Position numbers and translations under genes: made by a program. Shown one piece after another: positions 41,779-50,124 of a stretch of DNA of 64,000 bases (its first letter is position 1; each line of letters starts with the position of its first letter). The notes below the pieces were generated by a model. The model searched no databases. It was given only the letters and a program-made list of their open reading frames with translations, and had not been told where the DNA came from. Origin of the DNA: Gordonia oryzae. Its GTDB lineage: Bacteria; Actinomycetota; Actinomycetes; Mycobacteriales; Mycobacteriaceae. The stretch is taken from contig NZ_RKMH01000002.1 of the NCBI RefSeq assembly GCF_003797185.1, positions 359,407 to 423,406 of the forward strand. The letters run 5' to 3'.

Positions 41779-42120
41779 TCAGAGAATCTCGTCGATCGTG
41801 TCGAGGGGGCGGGCGAGGCGGGTGCCCTTGTCTGTGACGACGAACGGCCGCTCGACGAGGATCGGGTGTTCGACCATCGCGTCGAGCACCTCGGACTCCG
41901 ACGCCGAGGCGAGATCGAGGTCTTTGTAGAGCGATTCGCGCTTGCGTGCCGCCTGGTGTGCGCTCAAGCCTGCGTCGGCGAAGAGTGTCTCGAGTTGGGC
42001 TCGCGTGTACGGCTCGTCGAGGTAGGTGACGACAGTCGGCTCGATGCCGGCCTCACGGAGCTTGTCCAGGGCCTTGCGGGACGTCGTGCAGCGTGGGTTG
42101 TGATAGATCGTCGCGTTCAC
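41779..42120 (-). CDS. arsC: Arsenate reductase-like (ArsC/glutaredoxin-type) protein
   Basis: A 113-residue protein of the ArsC thioredoxin-fold family: IYHNPRCTTSRKALDKL with the active Cys, VVTYLDEPYTRAQL, and the family C-terminal EHPILVERPFVVTDKGTRLARP. It would reduce arsenate with glutathione- or mycothiol-type thiols, but no other ars gene is near, so this is a general family name. GTG 42120 gives the usual start (VNATIYHNPRC); GTG 42129 is an alternative. It follows the MFS gene by ten bases on the same strand. Confidence 0.87.
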   Translation of the reverse strand: MNATIYHNPRCTTSRKALDKLREAGIEPTVVTYLDEPYTRAQLETLFADAGLSAHQAARKRESLYKDLDLASASESEVLDAMVEHPILVERPFVVTDKGTRLARPLDTIDEIL

Positions 42121-42130
42121 CGGACCCACC

Positions 42131-43306
42131 CTATTGCAGTGCGCCGACTCGTCCGGGCAGCCGTGCGGTCAGCGCCAGGGCCATCGTCGCGCACAGAGCG
42201 CCGACGAGGATCGGGGCCAGTACGCCCGCCCTGTCGATGGCCTGCGCGCCGACGAGCGCACCCACGCCGATGGCCAGGTTGAAGACTGTCGAATACACGG
42301 TGGTCGCGGCCTCGCGGTGGCCGGGCGCGGTTCGCAGAACGGTCGTCTGCAACCCGATGGGGATGGCGGCGTAACCGACGGCCCACACCGTCAGAGACAC
42401 CAGGGCAAGGGGCGTGATGGTGGTAGTCACCGCCACCAGCCACAGCGCCACCGCGAGAACCCCGATCACCGCCGCGAGGCCCGCACGTGCGGAGGTGAGG
42501 CGGGTGAGCAGGGCTCCGGCGGCGAAATTCCCTGCGACGCCCGCCACCCCCATCACCAGGAGCACCGCACTGACCAGGTCGTCGTCGATACCGATGCCGT
42601 CGACGATCAGCGGTGTCACGTAGGTGTAGGCGGCATAAGCCCCGGTGATCACGACGGCGGTGATGACGACCGTGAGCCGCAGGTCGCGGTTGCGCAGCAT
42701 CGACGGCAACCGTCGCAACGCGACCCCGCCGGCGGGCCGGGTCGGCCCGAGCAGCACTGCGAGGGCTACAAGGGCCAGCGCCGACAACGCGGCCAGCGCC
42801 CAGAAGGCGGCCCGCCAGCCGAGTTGCTGGCCGGCCAGGGTGCCCAGTGGTACGCCCAGTACCGAGGCGATCGACACCCCGGAAAAAGTGATCGTGGTGG
42901 CGCGCACCGCGTAGCGCGGTGGTACGAGCAGCAGGGTGGTCGGCGCCACGGTCGTCCACAGCAGCCCAAGGGCGCCGCCGATCAGCACCCGCACGACGAT
43001 GAGCGTCGCGAAACCCGGTGTCATCGCGGTCAGCGCGTTACCGAGGGTGAAGACCGTCATCACCGCGATCAGCAGCAGTCGCCGATCGACGCGCCGGGTC
43101 GTCGTCGACAACGTGGGTGCAGCCATCGCGGCGACAAAGGCGACCGCGGTCACCACCAGGCCGACCGAACCGTCGGAGACCCCGAGATCGGCGGCCATCG
43201 GCTGCAACAGGCCGATCGGCATGATTTCGGTGGTCGTGACGGTGAACACGCCCAGGCCGAGTGCGCCGACAGCGGCCCAGTTGCGGGCGCTGACGCGGTC
43301 GGTCAC
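42131..43306 (-). CDS. MFS transporter (DHA1-type efflux)
   Basis: A 391-residue, twelve-helix major facilitator. It has the N-terminal TTTEIMPIGLLQPMAADLGV typical of arabinose-efflux/DHA1 exporters, the loop RRVDRRLLLIAVMTVF, and motif C-like VSIASVLGVPLGTLAGQQLGW. The start is GTG 43306; the frame continues upstream without transporter sequence. The substrate is unknown. arsC follows ten bases downstream, so the two are probably cotranscribed. Confidence 0.9.
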   Translation of the reverse strand: MTDRVSARNWAAVGALGLGVFTVTTTEIMPIGLLQPMAADLGVSDGSVGLVVTAVAFVAAMAAPTLSTTTRRVDRRLLLIAVMTVFTLGNALTAMTPGFATLIVVRVLIGGALGLLWTTVAPTTLLLVPPRYAVRATTITFSGVSIASVLGVPLGTLAGQQLGWRAAFWALAALSALALVALAVLLGPTRPAGGVALRRLPSMLRNRDLRLTVVITAVVITGAYAAYTYVTPLIVDGIGIDDDLVSAVLLVMGVAGVAGNFAAGALLTRLTSARAGLAAVIGVLAVALWLVAVTTTITPLALVSLTVWAVGYAAIPIGLQTTVLRTAPGHREAATTVYSTVFNLAIGVGALVGAQAIDRAGVLAPILVGALCATMALALTARLPGRVGALQ

Positions 43307-43416
43307 GGGCGATCCTGTTTCTCGGTCTGGGCGAAAGGGGTGACACGACTGCGCTCCGCCTCGACCACCGTGATCGTGGCGGCCGTGGTCGCAGAACGCT
43401 GTGCTGGCGCTACCGG

Positions 43417-44394
43417 TCAGGCAATTCCGTCGAAAAGGCTTGTCACCGAACCATTTTCGAATACCTCGCGGATGGTCTGGGCCAGCAGCGGAGCGATCGA
43501 GAGCACGGTGAGCTGTTCGAAGTGCTTCTCGGGCGGAATCGGCAGGGTGTCGGTGGCGATGACCTCGGTCGCTCCGCAGTTGGCGAGGCGCTCGGCGGCT
43601 GGGTCGGAGAACACGGCGTGTGTGGTGGCGATGACGACGTCGCCGGCGCCGGCGTCCTTGAGCTTGCTGACGGCTCCGGCGATCGTGCCGCCGGTGTCGA
43701 TCATGTCGTCGATCAGTACGCAGGTGCGGCCCTCGACCTCGCCGACCACGCGGTGTGCGACAACCTGATTGGCGACCATAGGGTCCCGGGTCTTGTGGAT
43801 GAACGCCACCGGGGCGCCGCCGAGGGCGTCGGCCCACTTCTCGGCCACCCGCACGCGACCGGAGTCAGGGGAGACGATGGCGATGTTGTCGGTGCCGTAC
43901 TTGTGGCGCACGTAGTCCGAGAGCTGTCCAAGGGCGTGCATGTGATCGACCGGCCCGTCGAAGAAGCCCTGGATCTGATCGGTGTGCAGGTCAACGGTGA
44001 TGATGCGGTCGGCGCCCGCGGTCTTCATCAGATCGGCGATCAGACGAGCCGAGATCGGTTCGCGGCCACGGTGCTTCTTGTCCTGACGGGCATACGGATA
44101 GAACGGCAGGATCACGCTGATGCGTTTGGCCGATCCGCGTTTGAGCGCGTCGATCATGATGAGTGCTTCCATCACCCACTCGTTGAGCGGGGCGGGGCAG
44201 CTCTGCAGCACGAAGGCATCCGACCCGCGCACCGACTCCTCGAAGCGCACGAACAACTCGCCGTTGGCGAAGTTGCGCGCGGTCTGCGGTGTCACCTTGA
44301 TGCCGAGTTCGTCGGCAACGGCCTGCGCAAGCTCGGGGTGCGCACGCCCCGCGAACAGCATCAGGTTCTTCTGGTTGTCGGTCGTCCAGGTCAT
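43417..44394 (-). CDS. prs: Ribose-phosphate pyrophosphokinase
   Basis: Makes PRPP from ribose 5-phosphate and ATP for nucleotide, His and Trp synthesis and, in mycolata, for decaprenylphosphoryl-arabinose. It is 325 residues. Motifs: FANGELFVRFEESVRG, LPFYPYARQDKKHRGREPIS (ATP loop), VDLHTDQIQGFFD and the PRPP-binding VLIDDMIDTGGTIAGAV. ATG 44394 is chosen. It is 79 bases downstream of glmU on the same strand, the usual actinobacterial pairing. Confidence 0.95.
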   Translation of the reverse strand: MTWTTDNQKNLMLFAGRAHPELAQAVADELGIKVTPQTARNFANGELFVRFEESVRGSDAFVLQSCPAPLNEWVMEALIMIDALKRGSAKRISVILPFYPYARQDKKHRGREPISARLIADLMKTAGADRIITVDLHTDQIQGFFDGPVDHMHALGQLSDYVRHKYGTDNIAIVSPDSGRVRVAEKWADALGGAPVAFIHKTRDPMVANQVVAHRVVGEVEGRTCVLIDDMIDTGGTIAGAVSKLKDAGAGDVVIATTHAVFSDPAAERLANCGATEVIATDTLPIPPEKHFEQLTVLSIAPLLAQTIREVFENGSVTSLFDGIA

Positions 44395-44473
44395 GGAAAC
44401 TCTTCTACTCGGGGCTGGTGGTCGGGGCTCGATGGTGTTCTGGTCGGGGGATCTGAGCCGCAGGCAATCTCGC

Positions 44474-45976
44474 CTACGGGCGCATGCCCTCGCCGGTGGT
44501 GGTCTCGTCGATGGTGGGTGCCGAGGGCGTCTCGACGGCCGCGCGAGCGGCCTGCGCGGCGGCCGTGTCCGGCCGCTTGCGGACCACCCAGTCCTCGATG
44601 TTGCGTTGTGCGCCTGCCGAGACCGCGAGGGCACCGGGGGGGACATCGTCGCGCACGACGGTACCCGCACCGGTGTACGCGCCGTCACCGATCTGTACAG
44701 GTGCGACGAACATATTGTCAGAACCGGTCCGGCAGTTCGAACCGATCACCGTGTGATGCTTGTTCACCCCGTCGTAATTGACGAAAACACTCGAGGCACC
44801 GATGTTGGAGTCGTCACCGATTCGCGCGTCCCCGACATAGGTGAGGTGGGGGATCTTGCTGCCCGCACCGATGACCGCGTTCTTGGTCTCGACGAAGGTG
44901 CCGATCTTGCCGCCGACCCCGAGGACCGTCCCCGGTCGCAGGTAGGCGAACGGACCGACCAGCGCGTTGTCGCCGATGGCCGCACTGCGGCCGTGGGTGC
45001 GGATGACCTGCGCACCACGTCCGACGGTGACGTCGGTGAGCGTGCAGTCCGGTCCGATGACGGCGTCCTCGCCGATTGTGGTCGCGCCGTGCAGGTGGGT
45101 TCCCGGCTCGATCCGCACGTCTTCGGCGATCGTGACGTCGAGGTCGATCCACGTGGTCGCCGGGTCGACGACGCTCACCCCGGCAAGCTGATGCCGACGC
45201 ACGATCCGCCGGTTCAGTTCGGCGGCCAACGCGGCGAGCTGGGCGCGGTCGTTGCAGCCGGCGACGAGCATCGGATCGTCAACAGTGAAGCCGTGCACCG
45301 ACTTTCCGGCTTCGCGGGCGATCCCGACGACGTCGGTGAGGTAGTACTCGCCCTGCGCGTTGTGGGTGGAGAGCCCGCCAAGCGCGGCGCGTAGCGCGGT
45401 CGCGTCGAAGGCGTAGACCCCGGCATTGACCTCGGTGATCGCCAATTGCTCGGGGGTAGCGTCCTTGTGTTCGACGATCGCGTGTACCCCGCCGTCGTCG
45501 CCGCGGACGATGCGTCCGTAGCCGGTTGGGTCGCCGGCGTGGAATCCGGTGACCGTGACCGCGGCGCCACCGTCGGCGGAATGGGCCTCGACGAGGGCAC
45601 GTAGCGTCGGCCCGTCGAGCAGGGGTACGTCGGCGGCGGTGACCACGACGGTGCCGGTGAAGTCGTCCGGTAACGCTTGGAGGCCGGCCCGGGCGGCGTC
45701 ACCGGTGCCGAGCGGTTGGTCCTGGACGGCAACCGAGACCGGGACGCCGAGCGACTGCGAGGTGGATTCCACCGCCGCGGTCACCCGCTCGCGTTCGTGT
45801 CCGACGACGGCGATCACGCGCGCGGCGCCGAGGTCGACGGCGGCATGCAGGGCGTGTCCGAGCAGGCTCCGGCCGGCGAGGGTGTGCAGGATCTTCGGGG
45901 TCTTGGACCGCATACGGGTACCGGCGCCGGCGGCGAGGACGATGACGGCGGTCGTCGTGGGGGACGTCTGTGTCAT
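44474..45976 (-). CDS. glmU: Bifunctional UDP-N-acetylglucosamine pyrophosphorylase / glucosamine-1-phosphate N-acetyltransferase
   Basis: Makes UDP-GlcNAc for peptidoglycan and arabinogalactan linker. It is 500 residues. N-terminal uridyltransferase: [40 protein letters not shown]. The C-terminal left-handed beta-helix has hexapeptide repeats ([45 protein letters not shown]) and the acidic actinobacterial tail. ATG 45976 follows GGAGGTCGAC, a strong ribosome site. prs follows. Confidence 0.96.
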   Translation of the reverse strand: MTQTSPTTTAVIVLAAGAGTRMRSKTPKILHTLAGRSLLGHALHAAVDLGAARVIAVVGHERERVTAAVESTSQSLGVPVSVAVQDQPLGTGDAARAGLQALPDDFTGTVVVTAADVPLLDGPTLRALVEAHSADGGAAVTVTGFHAGDPTGYGRIVRGDDGGVHAIVEHKDATPEQLAITEVNAGVYAFDATALRAALGGLSTHNAQGEYYLTDVVGIAREAGKSVHGFTVDDPMLVAGCNDRAQLAALAAELNRRIVRRHQLAGVSVVDPATTWIDLDVTIAEDVRIEPGTHLHGATTIGEDAVIGPDCTLTDVTVGRGAQVIRTHGRSAAIGDNALVGPFAYLRPGTVLGVGGKIGTFVETKNAVIGAGSKIPHLTYVGDARIGDDSNIGASSVFVNYDGVNKHHTVIGSNCRTGSDNMFVAPVQIGDGAYTGAGTVVRDDVPPGALAVSAGAQRNIEDWVVRKRPDTAAAQAARAAVETPSAPTIDETTTGEGMRP

Positions 45977-46187
45977 GTCGACCTCCGATGGAGCTGGTCT
46001 GTGGGTGGGTTGGCGCCAGGCGGGAGTCGCGCGTCGAGACGATCCGGCGCCGGCCCCGCCGCACGGCAACGGCCCGATAGTACTGACCGGTTCGCGGCCG
46101 CCGACCGGCGTCCCCCGGCAGGACTGCTGCCTGATACAACCAAAGGGGCCCACATCACACTCGATGATCCGCAATGAAGGGAAGCCG

Positions 46188-46943
46188 ATGAGCACCCAGA
46201 AGACAGCAATCGTGACCGGTTCGGCACGCGGTATCGGTGCAGCCGTCGCCAAGCGACTGGCCGCCGATGGACTGGCCGTGGCGGTCCTCGACCTCGACGA
46301 GGCGAACTGTGCCGACACCGTCAACGCCATCACCGAGGCCGGTGGCAAGGCCATCGCAGTCGGTGCGAACGTGGCCGACGAGTCGTCGGTTGCCTCGGCG
46401 GTCGACAAGGTCGTCGCCGAACTGGGCGCTCCGACCGTGGTCGTCAACAACGCAGGCGTCCTGCGCGACAACCTGCTGTTCAAGATGAGTGTCGACGACT
46501 GGGACACGGTGTTGGCCGTTCACCTACGCGGTGCGTTCAACGTCACCAAGGCCGCCCAGAAGCACATGGTCGACGCCGGCTGGGGTCGCATCGTGAACCT
46601 GTCGAGCACCTCGGCGCTTGGCAACCGCGGCCAGGCCAACTACTCGGCGGCCAAGGCGGGAATGCAGGGCTTCACCAAGACCCTCGCTATCGAGCTCGGT
46701 AAGTTCGGCGTCACCGCCAACGCCATTGCGCCGGGCTTCATCGAGACCGACATGACCGCTGCCACCGCGGCCCGCGTCGGCATGGACTTCGAGGAGTTCA
46801 AGAAGCTCAGCGCCGCCCAGATCCCGGTCAACCGCACCGGCGTGCCCGAGGACATCGCCCACACCGCGTCGTTCTTCGTCAGCGAAGGCGCCGGATTCGT
46901 CTCCGGTCAGGTCATCTACGTCGCCGGCGGCCCCAAGGACTGA
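46188..46943 (+). CDS. SDR-family 3-oxoacyl-ACP reductase-like protein (FabG-like)
   Basis: A 251-residue short-chain dehydrogenase: NAD(P)-binding [12 protein letters not shown] at the N-terminus, [14 protein letters not shown], catalytic Ser in NLSSTSALG, the YxxxK as [11 protein letters not shown], and the C-terminal [13 protein letters not shown]. It is likely an NADPH 3-oxoacyl (or acetoacetyl-CoA) reductase. ATG 46188 follows GAAGGGAA. It is divergent from glmU. A strong hairpin follows the stop. Confidence 0.92.
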   Translation: MSTQKTAIVTGSARGIGAAVAKRLAADGLAVAVLDLDEANCADTVNAITEAGGKAIAVGANVADESSVASAVDKVVAELGAPTVVVNNAGVLRDNLLFKMSVDDWDTVLAVHLRGAFNVTKAAQKHMVDAGWGRIVNLSSTSALGNRGQANYSAAKAGMQGFTKTLAIELGKFGVTANAIAPGFIETDMTAATAARVGMDFEEFKKLSAAQIPVNRTGVPEDIAHTASFFVSEGAGFVSGQVIYVAGGPKD

Positions 46944-46962
46944 CCTCCGAGCCTCCCGCTGC

Positions 46963-47010
46963 TCCGTTTCCTTCCCGCGCGTCGACCTGATCGAGCGGGA
47001 AGGAAACGGA
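46963..47010. repeat. Perfect 16-bp inverted repeat after the FabG-like gene (hairpin repeat family)
   Basis: TCCGTTTCCTTCCCGC, a 16-base loop, then GCGGGAAGGAAACGGA. It lies 20 bases after the stop and could terminate transcription. It shares arms and trailing sequence with 36,897-36,936, so it is probably a dispersed hairpin element rather than a gene-specific terminator. Confidence 0.75.
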
Positions 47011-47069
47011 CTAGCGGGAATCGATGCGGACCCACGCGCCGCCCTGTGGCACAATCAGGTCCGCGTTAT

Positions 47070-47141
47070 TCCCCCATGGTGTAATCGGCAACACTTCTGA
47101 TTTTGGTTCAGGCATTCCAGGTTCGAGTCCTGGTGGGGGAG
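47070..47141 (+). tRNA. tRNA-Gln (anticodon TTG)
   Basis: A 72-nt cloverleaf. The seven-base acceptor stem is TCCCCCA with TGGGGGA, the D arm follows, the anticodon arm is TCTGA-TTTTGGT-TCAGG with TTG at the anticodon position, and the T arm is CCAGG-TTCGAGT-CCTGG. CCA is not encoded (GCAA follows). The gene marks the left border of the mobile element: housekeeping genes end just before it and plasmid-like genes start after it. Its 3' half is the expected attachment core. Confidence 0.95.
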
Positions 47142-47240
47142 CAACGAGAAAGGCCAGCTCAGAGCTGTTTTCGCTTCAGCTCCGCAACCCTCATGTCGAT
47201 ATTTTGTCGACATCGCACGCGAGGACCCCTCGAAACGAAC

Positions 47241-47274
47241 GACCCCGACCAGGTGCGCTAACACCTGCCGGGGT
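47241..47274. terminator. Strong hairpin downstream of tRNA-Gln
   Basis: GACCCCG, two unpaired bases, CAGGTG, a six-base loop, CACCTG, then CGGGGTC: 13 pairs with a small internal bulge. It could end the tRNA transcript or belong to the element's left-end attachment/replication region. No T-run follows. Confidence 0.55.
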
Positions 47275-47321
47275 CTGGCGAGGGGATCGTCGCATGATCC
47301 TCCATCGCGTTGATTAGCACT

Positions 47322-47337
47322 GTACCGCTCGCGGTAC
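47322..47337. promoter_or_regulatory. Perfect palindrome upstream of the HTH replication-type gene
   Basis: GTACCGC, two bases, GCGGTAC. It lies 65 bases before the start codon at 47,402 in the otherwise gene-free 260 bp after tRNA-Gln. It could be an operator or part of an origin; no function is shown. Confidence 0.4.
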
Positions 47338-47401
47338 TGCTGGTCTAGCGTCGCCGCCGGTAGGCGGTTGTCCCTTCGCCACGAGCCGAAGGGGTCTATT
47401 C

Positions 47402-48190
47402 ATGTCCTACGAGCTGACCGCGTGGGCGGTCGCCGTTGAGCGTCCGGCCGATGCCAGCGCCGACTGGACCACAGTCAAACTCACCCTCGTCACCATGGCG
47501 TCGTTCCCCGACGCGCACGGCCGCGAGTGCTTTGCCAGCGTCGCGACAATCGCGAGCCGGATGGGTGTGTCACCTGCGACGGTCAAACGAGCCATCGGAA
47601 CGCTCAAGCAGTTGGGGCTGGTCGTTGCGTCGGAGCAGCCTGGACGTCCGACGCGATTCCAGTTTGTTGACGGCGTCCGCGAGGCCGAACCTAGGTCACG
47701 CGTGACTCAGGTCGACGATGACCCAGGCCATGCGCGACCTAGGTCATCCGTGAGCCAGGGGGTAGGTCATCGGCGACCCAGGGGGTGGGTCACCGATGAG
47801 CCACAAACAAGGTCTTCAACAAGAGAACTAACAGGGGGTGCGCGTCCAGGTGTCGACCGTCCGCGATTGACGGTGGTCGCCGAACCTCCATCCAGGACAT
47901 GCGAACGTCACCCCGACGGGACCGACATGCCTTGTGCCGCTTGCAGAGACGCACGTCGCCGACAGGAGGAATTCGAGCAACGACGACGACTGTCCGCACT
48001 CGAAGCCCAGCGTGAAGAACGGGAGCAAGTCGTTGCGGCCGAGCGGGCAGCGATTCGAGCGTGCGGGATGTGCGACGACCGGGGATACCGGGGGAACATG
48101 CCGTGTCACCACGATCCCGACGGTGATGCGAGGCACGCGCGAGGGATGGCTCAGGTTCGGGCCGTCCTGGCTCGGGGGAGTGCTTCGTGA
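47402..48190 (+). CDS. HTH replication-type protein (helix-turn-helix_36)
   Basis: A 262-residue protein. Residues 1-90 form a winged HTH (TVKLTLVTMASFPDAHGRE, ASVATIASRMGVSPATVKRAIG) seen in small replication or regulatory proteins of actinobacterial plasmids and integrative elements. The middle (about residues 97-135) is encoded by iteron-like DNA repeats. The C-terminal part has a Cys/His zinc-binding pattern (CERHPDGTDMPCAAC and CGMCDDRGY) with an Arg/Glu-rich helix between. The start is ATG 47402. A role as replication initiator is inference from architecture and position. Confidence 0.75.
   Translation: MSYELTAWAVAVERPADASADWTTVKLTLVTMASFPDAHGRECFASVATIASRMGVSPATVKRAIGTLKQLGLVVASEQPGRPTRFQFVDGVREAEPRSRVTQVDDDPGHARPRSSVSQGVGHRRPRGWVTDEPQTRSSTRELTGGARPGVDRPRLTVVAEPPSRTCERHPDGTDMPCAACRDARRRQEEFEQRRRLSALEAQREEREQVVAAERAAIRACGMCDDRGYRGNMPCHHDPDGDARHARGMAQVRAVLARGSAS
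47690..47804. repeat. Iteron-like repeats inside the HTH protein gene
   Basis: Four copies of a 22-bp unit: CCTAGGTCACGCGTGACTCA at 47690, CCTAGGTCATCCGTGAGCCA at 47738, GGTAGGTCATCGGCGACCCA at 47761 and GGTGGGTCACCGATGAGCCA near 47784. A partial unit lies at about 47,711-47,727. Each is a rough palindrome around GTCA-N4-TGAC. Copies 2-4 are spaced 23 bp, not a multiple of three, so DNA rather than protein sequence is being repeated. Confidence 0.75.
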
Positions 48191-48375
48191 TGGATTCTCC
48201 AGCGCAAGTGGATGATACGAGCCGATTGTGTGATCTGTGCGGTTCGCATGAACTGATTGTCAGCCACGGCCTGAGTGTTGATGGGCGACATCTCTCGACC
48301 CGGTACCTGCCGACTGCCCGAGTGCTCGGCAGCCCCGGCTGGTTCCACGCTCCGTGTCTCCTCAAGCCTCCTTGA
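48190..48375 (+). CDS. Small hypothetical protein with Cys/His zinc-like pattern
   Basis: Not recognised. A 61-residue protein with CDLCGSHELIVSHG near the N-terminus and GWFHAPC near the C-terminus, a plausible single zinc site. ATG 48190 overlaps the preceding stop as TGATG; a GTG one codon earlier is possible. The overlap with the HTH gene implies cotranslation and a related role. Confidence 0.6.
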   Translation: MDSPAQVDDTSRLCDLCGSHELIVSHGLSVDGRHLSTRYLPTARVLGSPGWFHAPCLLKPP

Positions 48376-48529
48376 TCGTCTCGTACGCGGTGAAATTGGT
48401 CTAGCAGTAACATATTTGGCTCGTTCTGCGTATACGGCTGAACAGCCATATGCCTATTCACGCATTTAGCTAAACATCCAAATATCCAAGTATCTATTCA
48501 TCTATCTGGCTGAACTGGAAGGACTTTCA
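48376..48529. promoter_or_regulatory. AT-rich, repeat-containing region before parA
   Basis: This region is distinctly AT-richer than its surroundings. It has GGCTG-AA-CAGCC inside a wider imperfect palindrome (about 48,425-48,450), then phased TATC units (ATATCC, GTATCT, CTATCT) up to about 48,510. A ribosome site GGAAGGA precedes parA. Promoter and partition site (parS) are both plausible; neither is proven. Confidence 0.5.
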
Positions 48530-49153
48530 GTGCTCTGCATCGCTGTTGTCAATCTCAAAGGTGGGTCGACGAAGACCACGTCGGCCGCCTACCTGCTCCA
48601 CGCTCTGGTCGAATCAGGCTTGTCGGTGCTGGGAGTGGATGCCGACCCCGAAAACTGCTCACTCGTCCGATGGTCCGATCTCGCGGAATGGGCCACGCCC
48701 GTCGTCGGAATGCCGGTCAAAGACTTGCATCGCCGGTTGGATGCTGTGACTGAAGGGTTCGACGCCGTTGTCATCGACACGCCGCCGATGGAGTCTGGCC
48801 GTGGAATCGTGACCTCGGCCGTGCGTGTGGCCACTCATATAGTGATCCCGATGTCGCCGACACCTATGGACTTCGACCGGCTGGGCGCAGTTCTCGAGTT
48901 GGTCGATGACGTCGGCCCCTTGCGTGCCGCTCCACCGGTCGTTGCCGCGATACTGACGCGAGTCGTGACCAACTCGGCGTCGGCAGAGGTGTACCGCACG
49001 GCGGCGAGCGACCTGGTACCCGTCCTCCCTGCACGAGTCGCGCGGTTGGAGCGCTTCGCACAGGCCTTCGGATGCCCGATTGACGATGCACTCAACACCG
49101 CATATGGCGACGCGCTAACACAGTTGCTCGACATGGAGGTCGCGCGGCCATGA
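48530..49153 (+). CDS. parA: ParA-family partition ATPase
   Basis: A 207-residue small ParA (type Ib-like, without an N-terminal HTH). Deviant Walker A VVNLKGGSTKTTSAAYL at the N-terminus, then GVDADPEN, then FDAVVIDTPP (Walker B). It should form ATP-dependent oligomers that segregate the element when it is extrachromosomal. The start is GTG 48530 after GGAAGGA. The next gene's ATG overlaps its stop by four bases, as expected for a ParA-partner operon. Confidence 0.9.
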   Translation: MLCIAVVNLKGGSTKTTSAAYLLHALVESGLSVLGVDADPENCSLVRWSDLAEWATPVVGMPVKDLHRRLDAVTEGFDAVVIDTPPMESGRGIVTSAVRVATHIVIPMSPTPMDFDRLGAVLELVDDVGPLRAAPPVVAAILTRVVTNSASAEVYRTAASDLVPVLPARVARLERFAQAFGCPIDDALNTAYGDALTQLLDMEVARP

Positions 49154-49478
49154 CCTCACGAGCGGAACAGATCCGCGCACAGGCGTCGCGTGTCGCGTCC
49201 CAGCCGTCGACTCGGTCAGCGGTGACCGCGAAGGCGACGAGTCAGATTGCGTTGCCGTCGGCATCGAGGCGGGTTGGCAAGACGGTCAACCTCGACGCGG
49301 ACCTGAACCAACGAGTGCTGGCGTGGCAGGCAGGTGCAGCCCATGCTCTCTCGGCGTGCCTCGCGTGACGTTTCAGTCCGTCGTCGATGCGTTGCTCTCG
49401 GAACTCTTGGACGACGATCTGCTTGCGAGGCGTGTACGCGAATCCGTGGCCTCCGAGTGCGTGGAGAACGAAAGCTGA
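49150..49478 (+). pseudogene. Small ParB-like partner protein, frameshifted
   Basis: From ATG 49150 the frame encodes a polar N-terminus then VGKTVNLDADLNQRVLAWQA and stops at 49368. In another frame the sequence continues as LGVPRVTFQSVVDALLSELL, then DDDLLARRVRESVASE, to 49478, the expected C-terminal half of small ribbon-helix-helix-like ParA partners. Removing two bases from the CTCTCT run near 49,350 rejoins both halves (HALGVPRVTF). It is either an inactivating slip at a dinucleotide run or a sequencing error. Confidence 0.7.
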
Positions 49479-49794
49479 GGCACCTCCCGAATGATGGCGG
49501 GGACGGAAGGGAAGGCGGCGGAGAGTCACGTCAGTCTCAATCCGACATCACTTTGGCTACGGGTAGGTAAACGTGACCGGTGACCATGGATCGATGCCGT
49601 ATTCGACAGGCGCTCAATATATTTGGTGAGTATTGCCGGAGATTTAGGGTTTGGTTGATTGGGGTGTGGTGCGCCGACACGCAGTGGCTTGGTGTTTCAA
49701 AACTCATGTCCAAAACTTCTGATGCACTCCAAACATGTTCGTGCGTATGGACTTTGACAGGTTGCTCGCCATAGATGTGCATAGCATTGCGTTC
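49479..49794. other. 316-bp gene-free stretch, AT-rich
   Basis: No convincing gene. From about 49,610 to 49,740 it is AT-rich (CAATATATTTGG, GAGATTTAGGGTTTGG). TTGACA at 49,754 with AT-rich sequence following could be part of a promoter for the excisionase-like gene; no well-spaced -10 box is obvious. Confidence 0.4.
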
Positions 49795-50004
49795 ATGAGC
49801 GCAGGCATGAATCAATCTGGAGATCGAGGATCGTTCGTCTCCATCTCCGAGGTTGCCGAAATCTACGGGGTGCACCCAACCACCGTCCGTCGCTGGATCA
49901 TGGAGGGTCGGATCGAGGCTCAGCGCGTCGGGTCGCGGCTTATCCGCCTCGACTTGGAGTCGGTGTATCGAAAGCTTGGCAGGCCGACGCCGTCGGATGC
50001 CTGA
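49795..50004 (+). CDS. Excisionase-like (Xis/AlpA-type) DNA-binding protein
   Basis: A 69-residue protein that is essentially one MerR-type winged HTH of the excisionase family: VSISEVAEIYGVHPTTVRRW, then IMEGRIEAQRVGSRLIRLD, then LESVYRKLG. It probably steers the element's integrase towards excision or regulates element genes. I took ATG 49795; an upstream in-frame ATG would add residues that do not look family-like. No integrase gene is adjacent, which is unusual. Confidence 0.82.
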   Translation: MSAGMNQSGDRGSFVSISEVAEIYGVHPTTVRRWIMEGRIEAQRVGSRLIRLDLESVYRKLGRPTPSDA

Positions 50005-50124
50005 GCCTGGGCTGATGAACATCCTGCGACCCCTGCGGCGAGTGTCGCCGTGAGGTGCCCTCGGCTCTGGTGGGCGCCGATCAAGTAGTCCAAAGGTGTC
50101 CGAGCGGTTTCGTACTCTGTCCGG

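Noticed and set aside
47690..47804. CRISPR array
   Set aside because: Units are adjacent with one-base gaps or spaced irregularly, with no unique spacers and no cas genes; iterons fit better.
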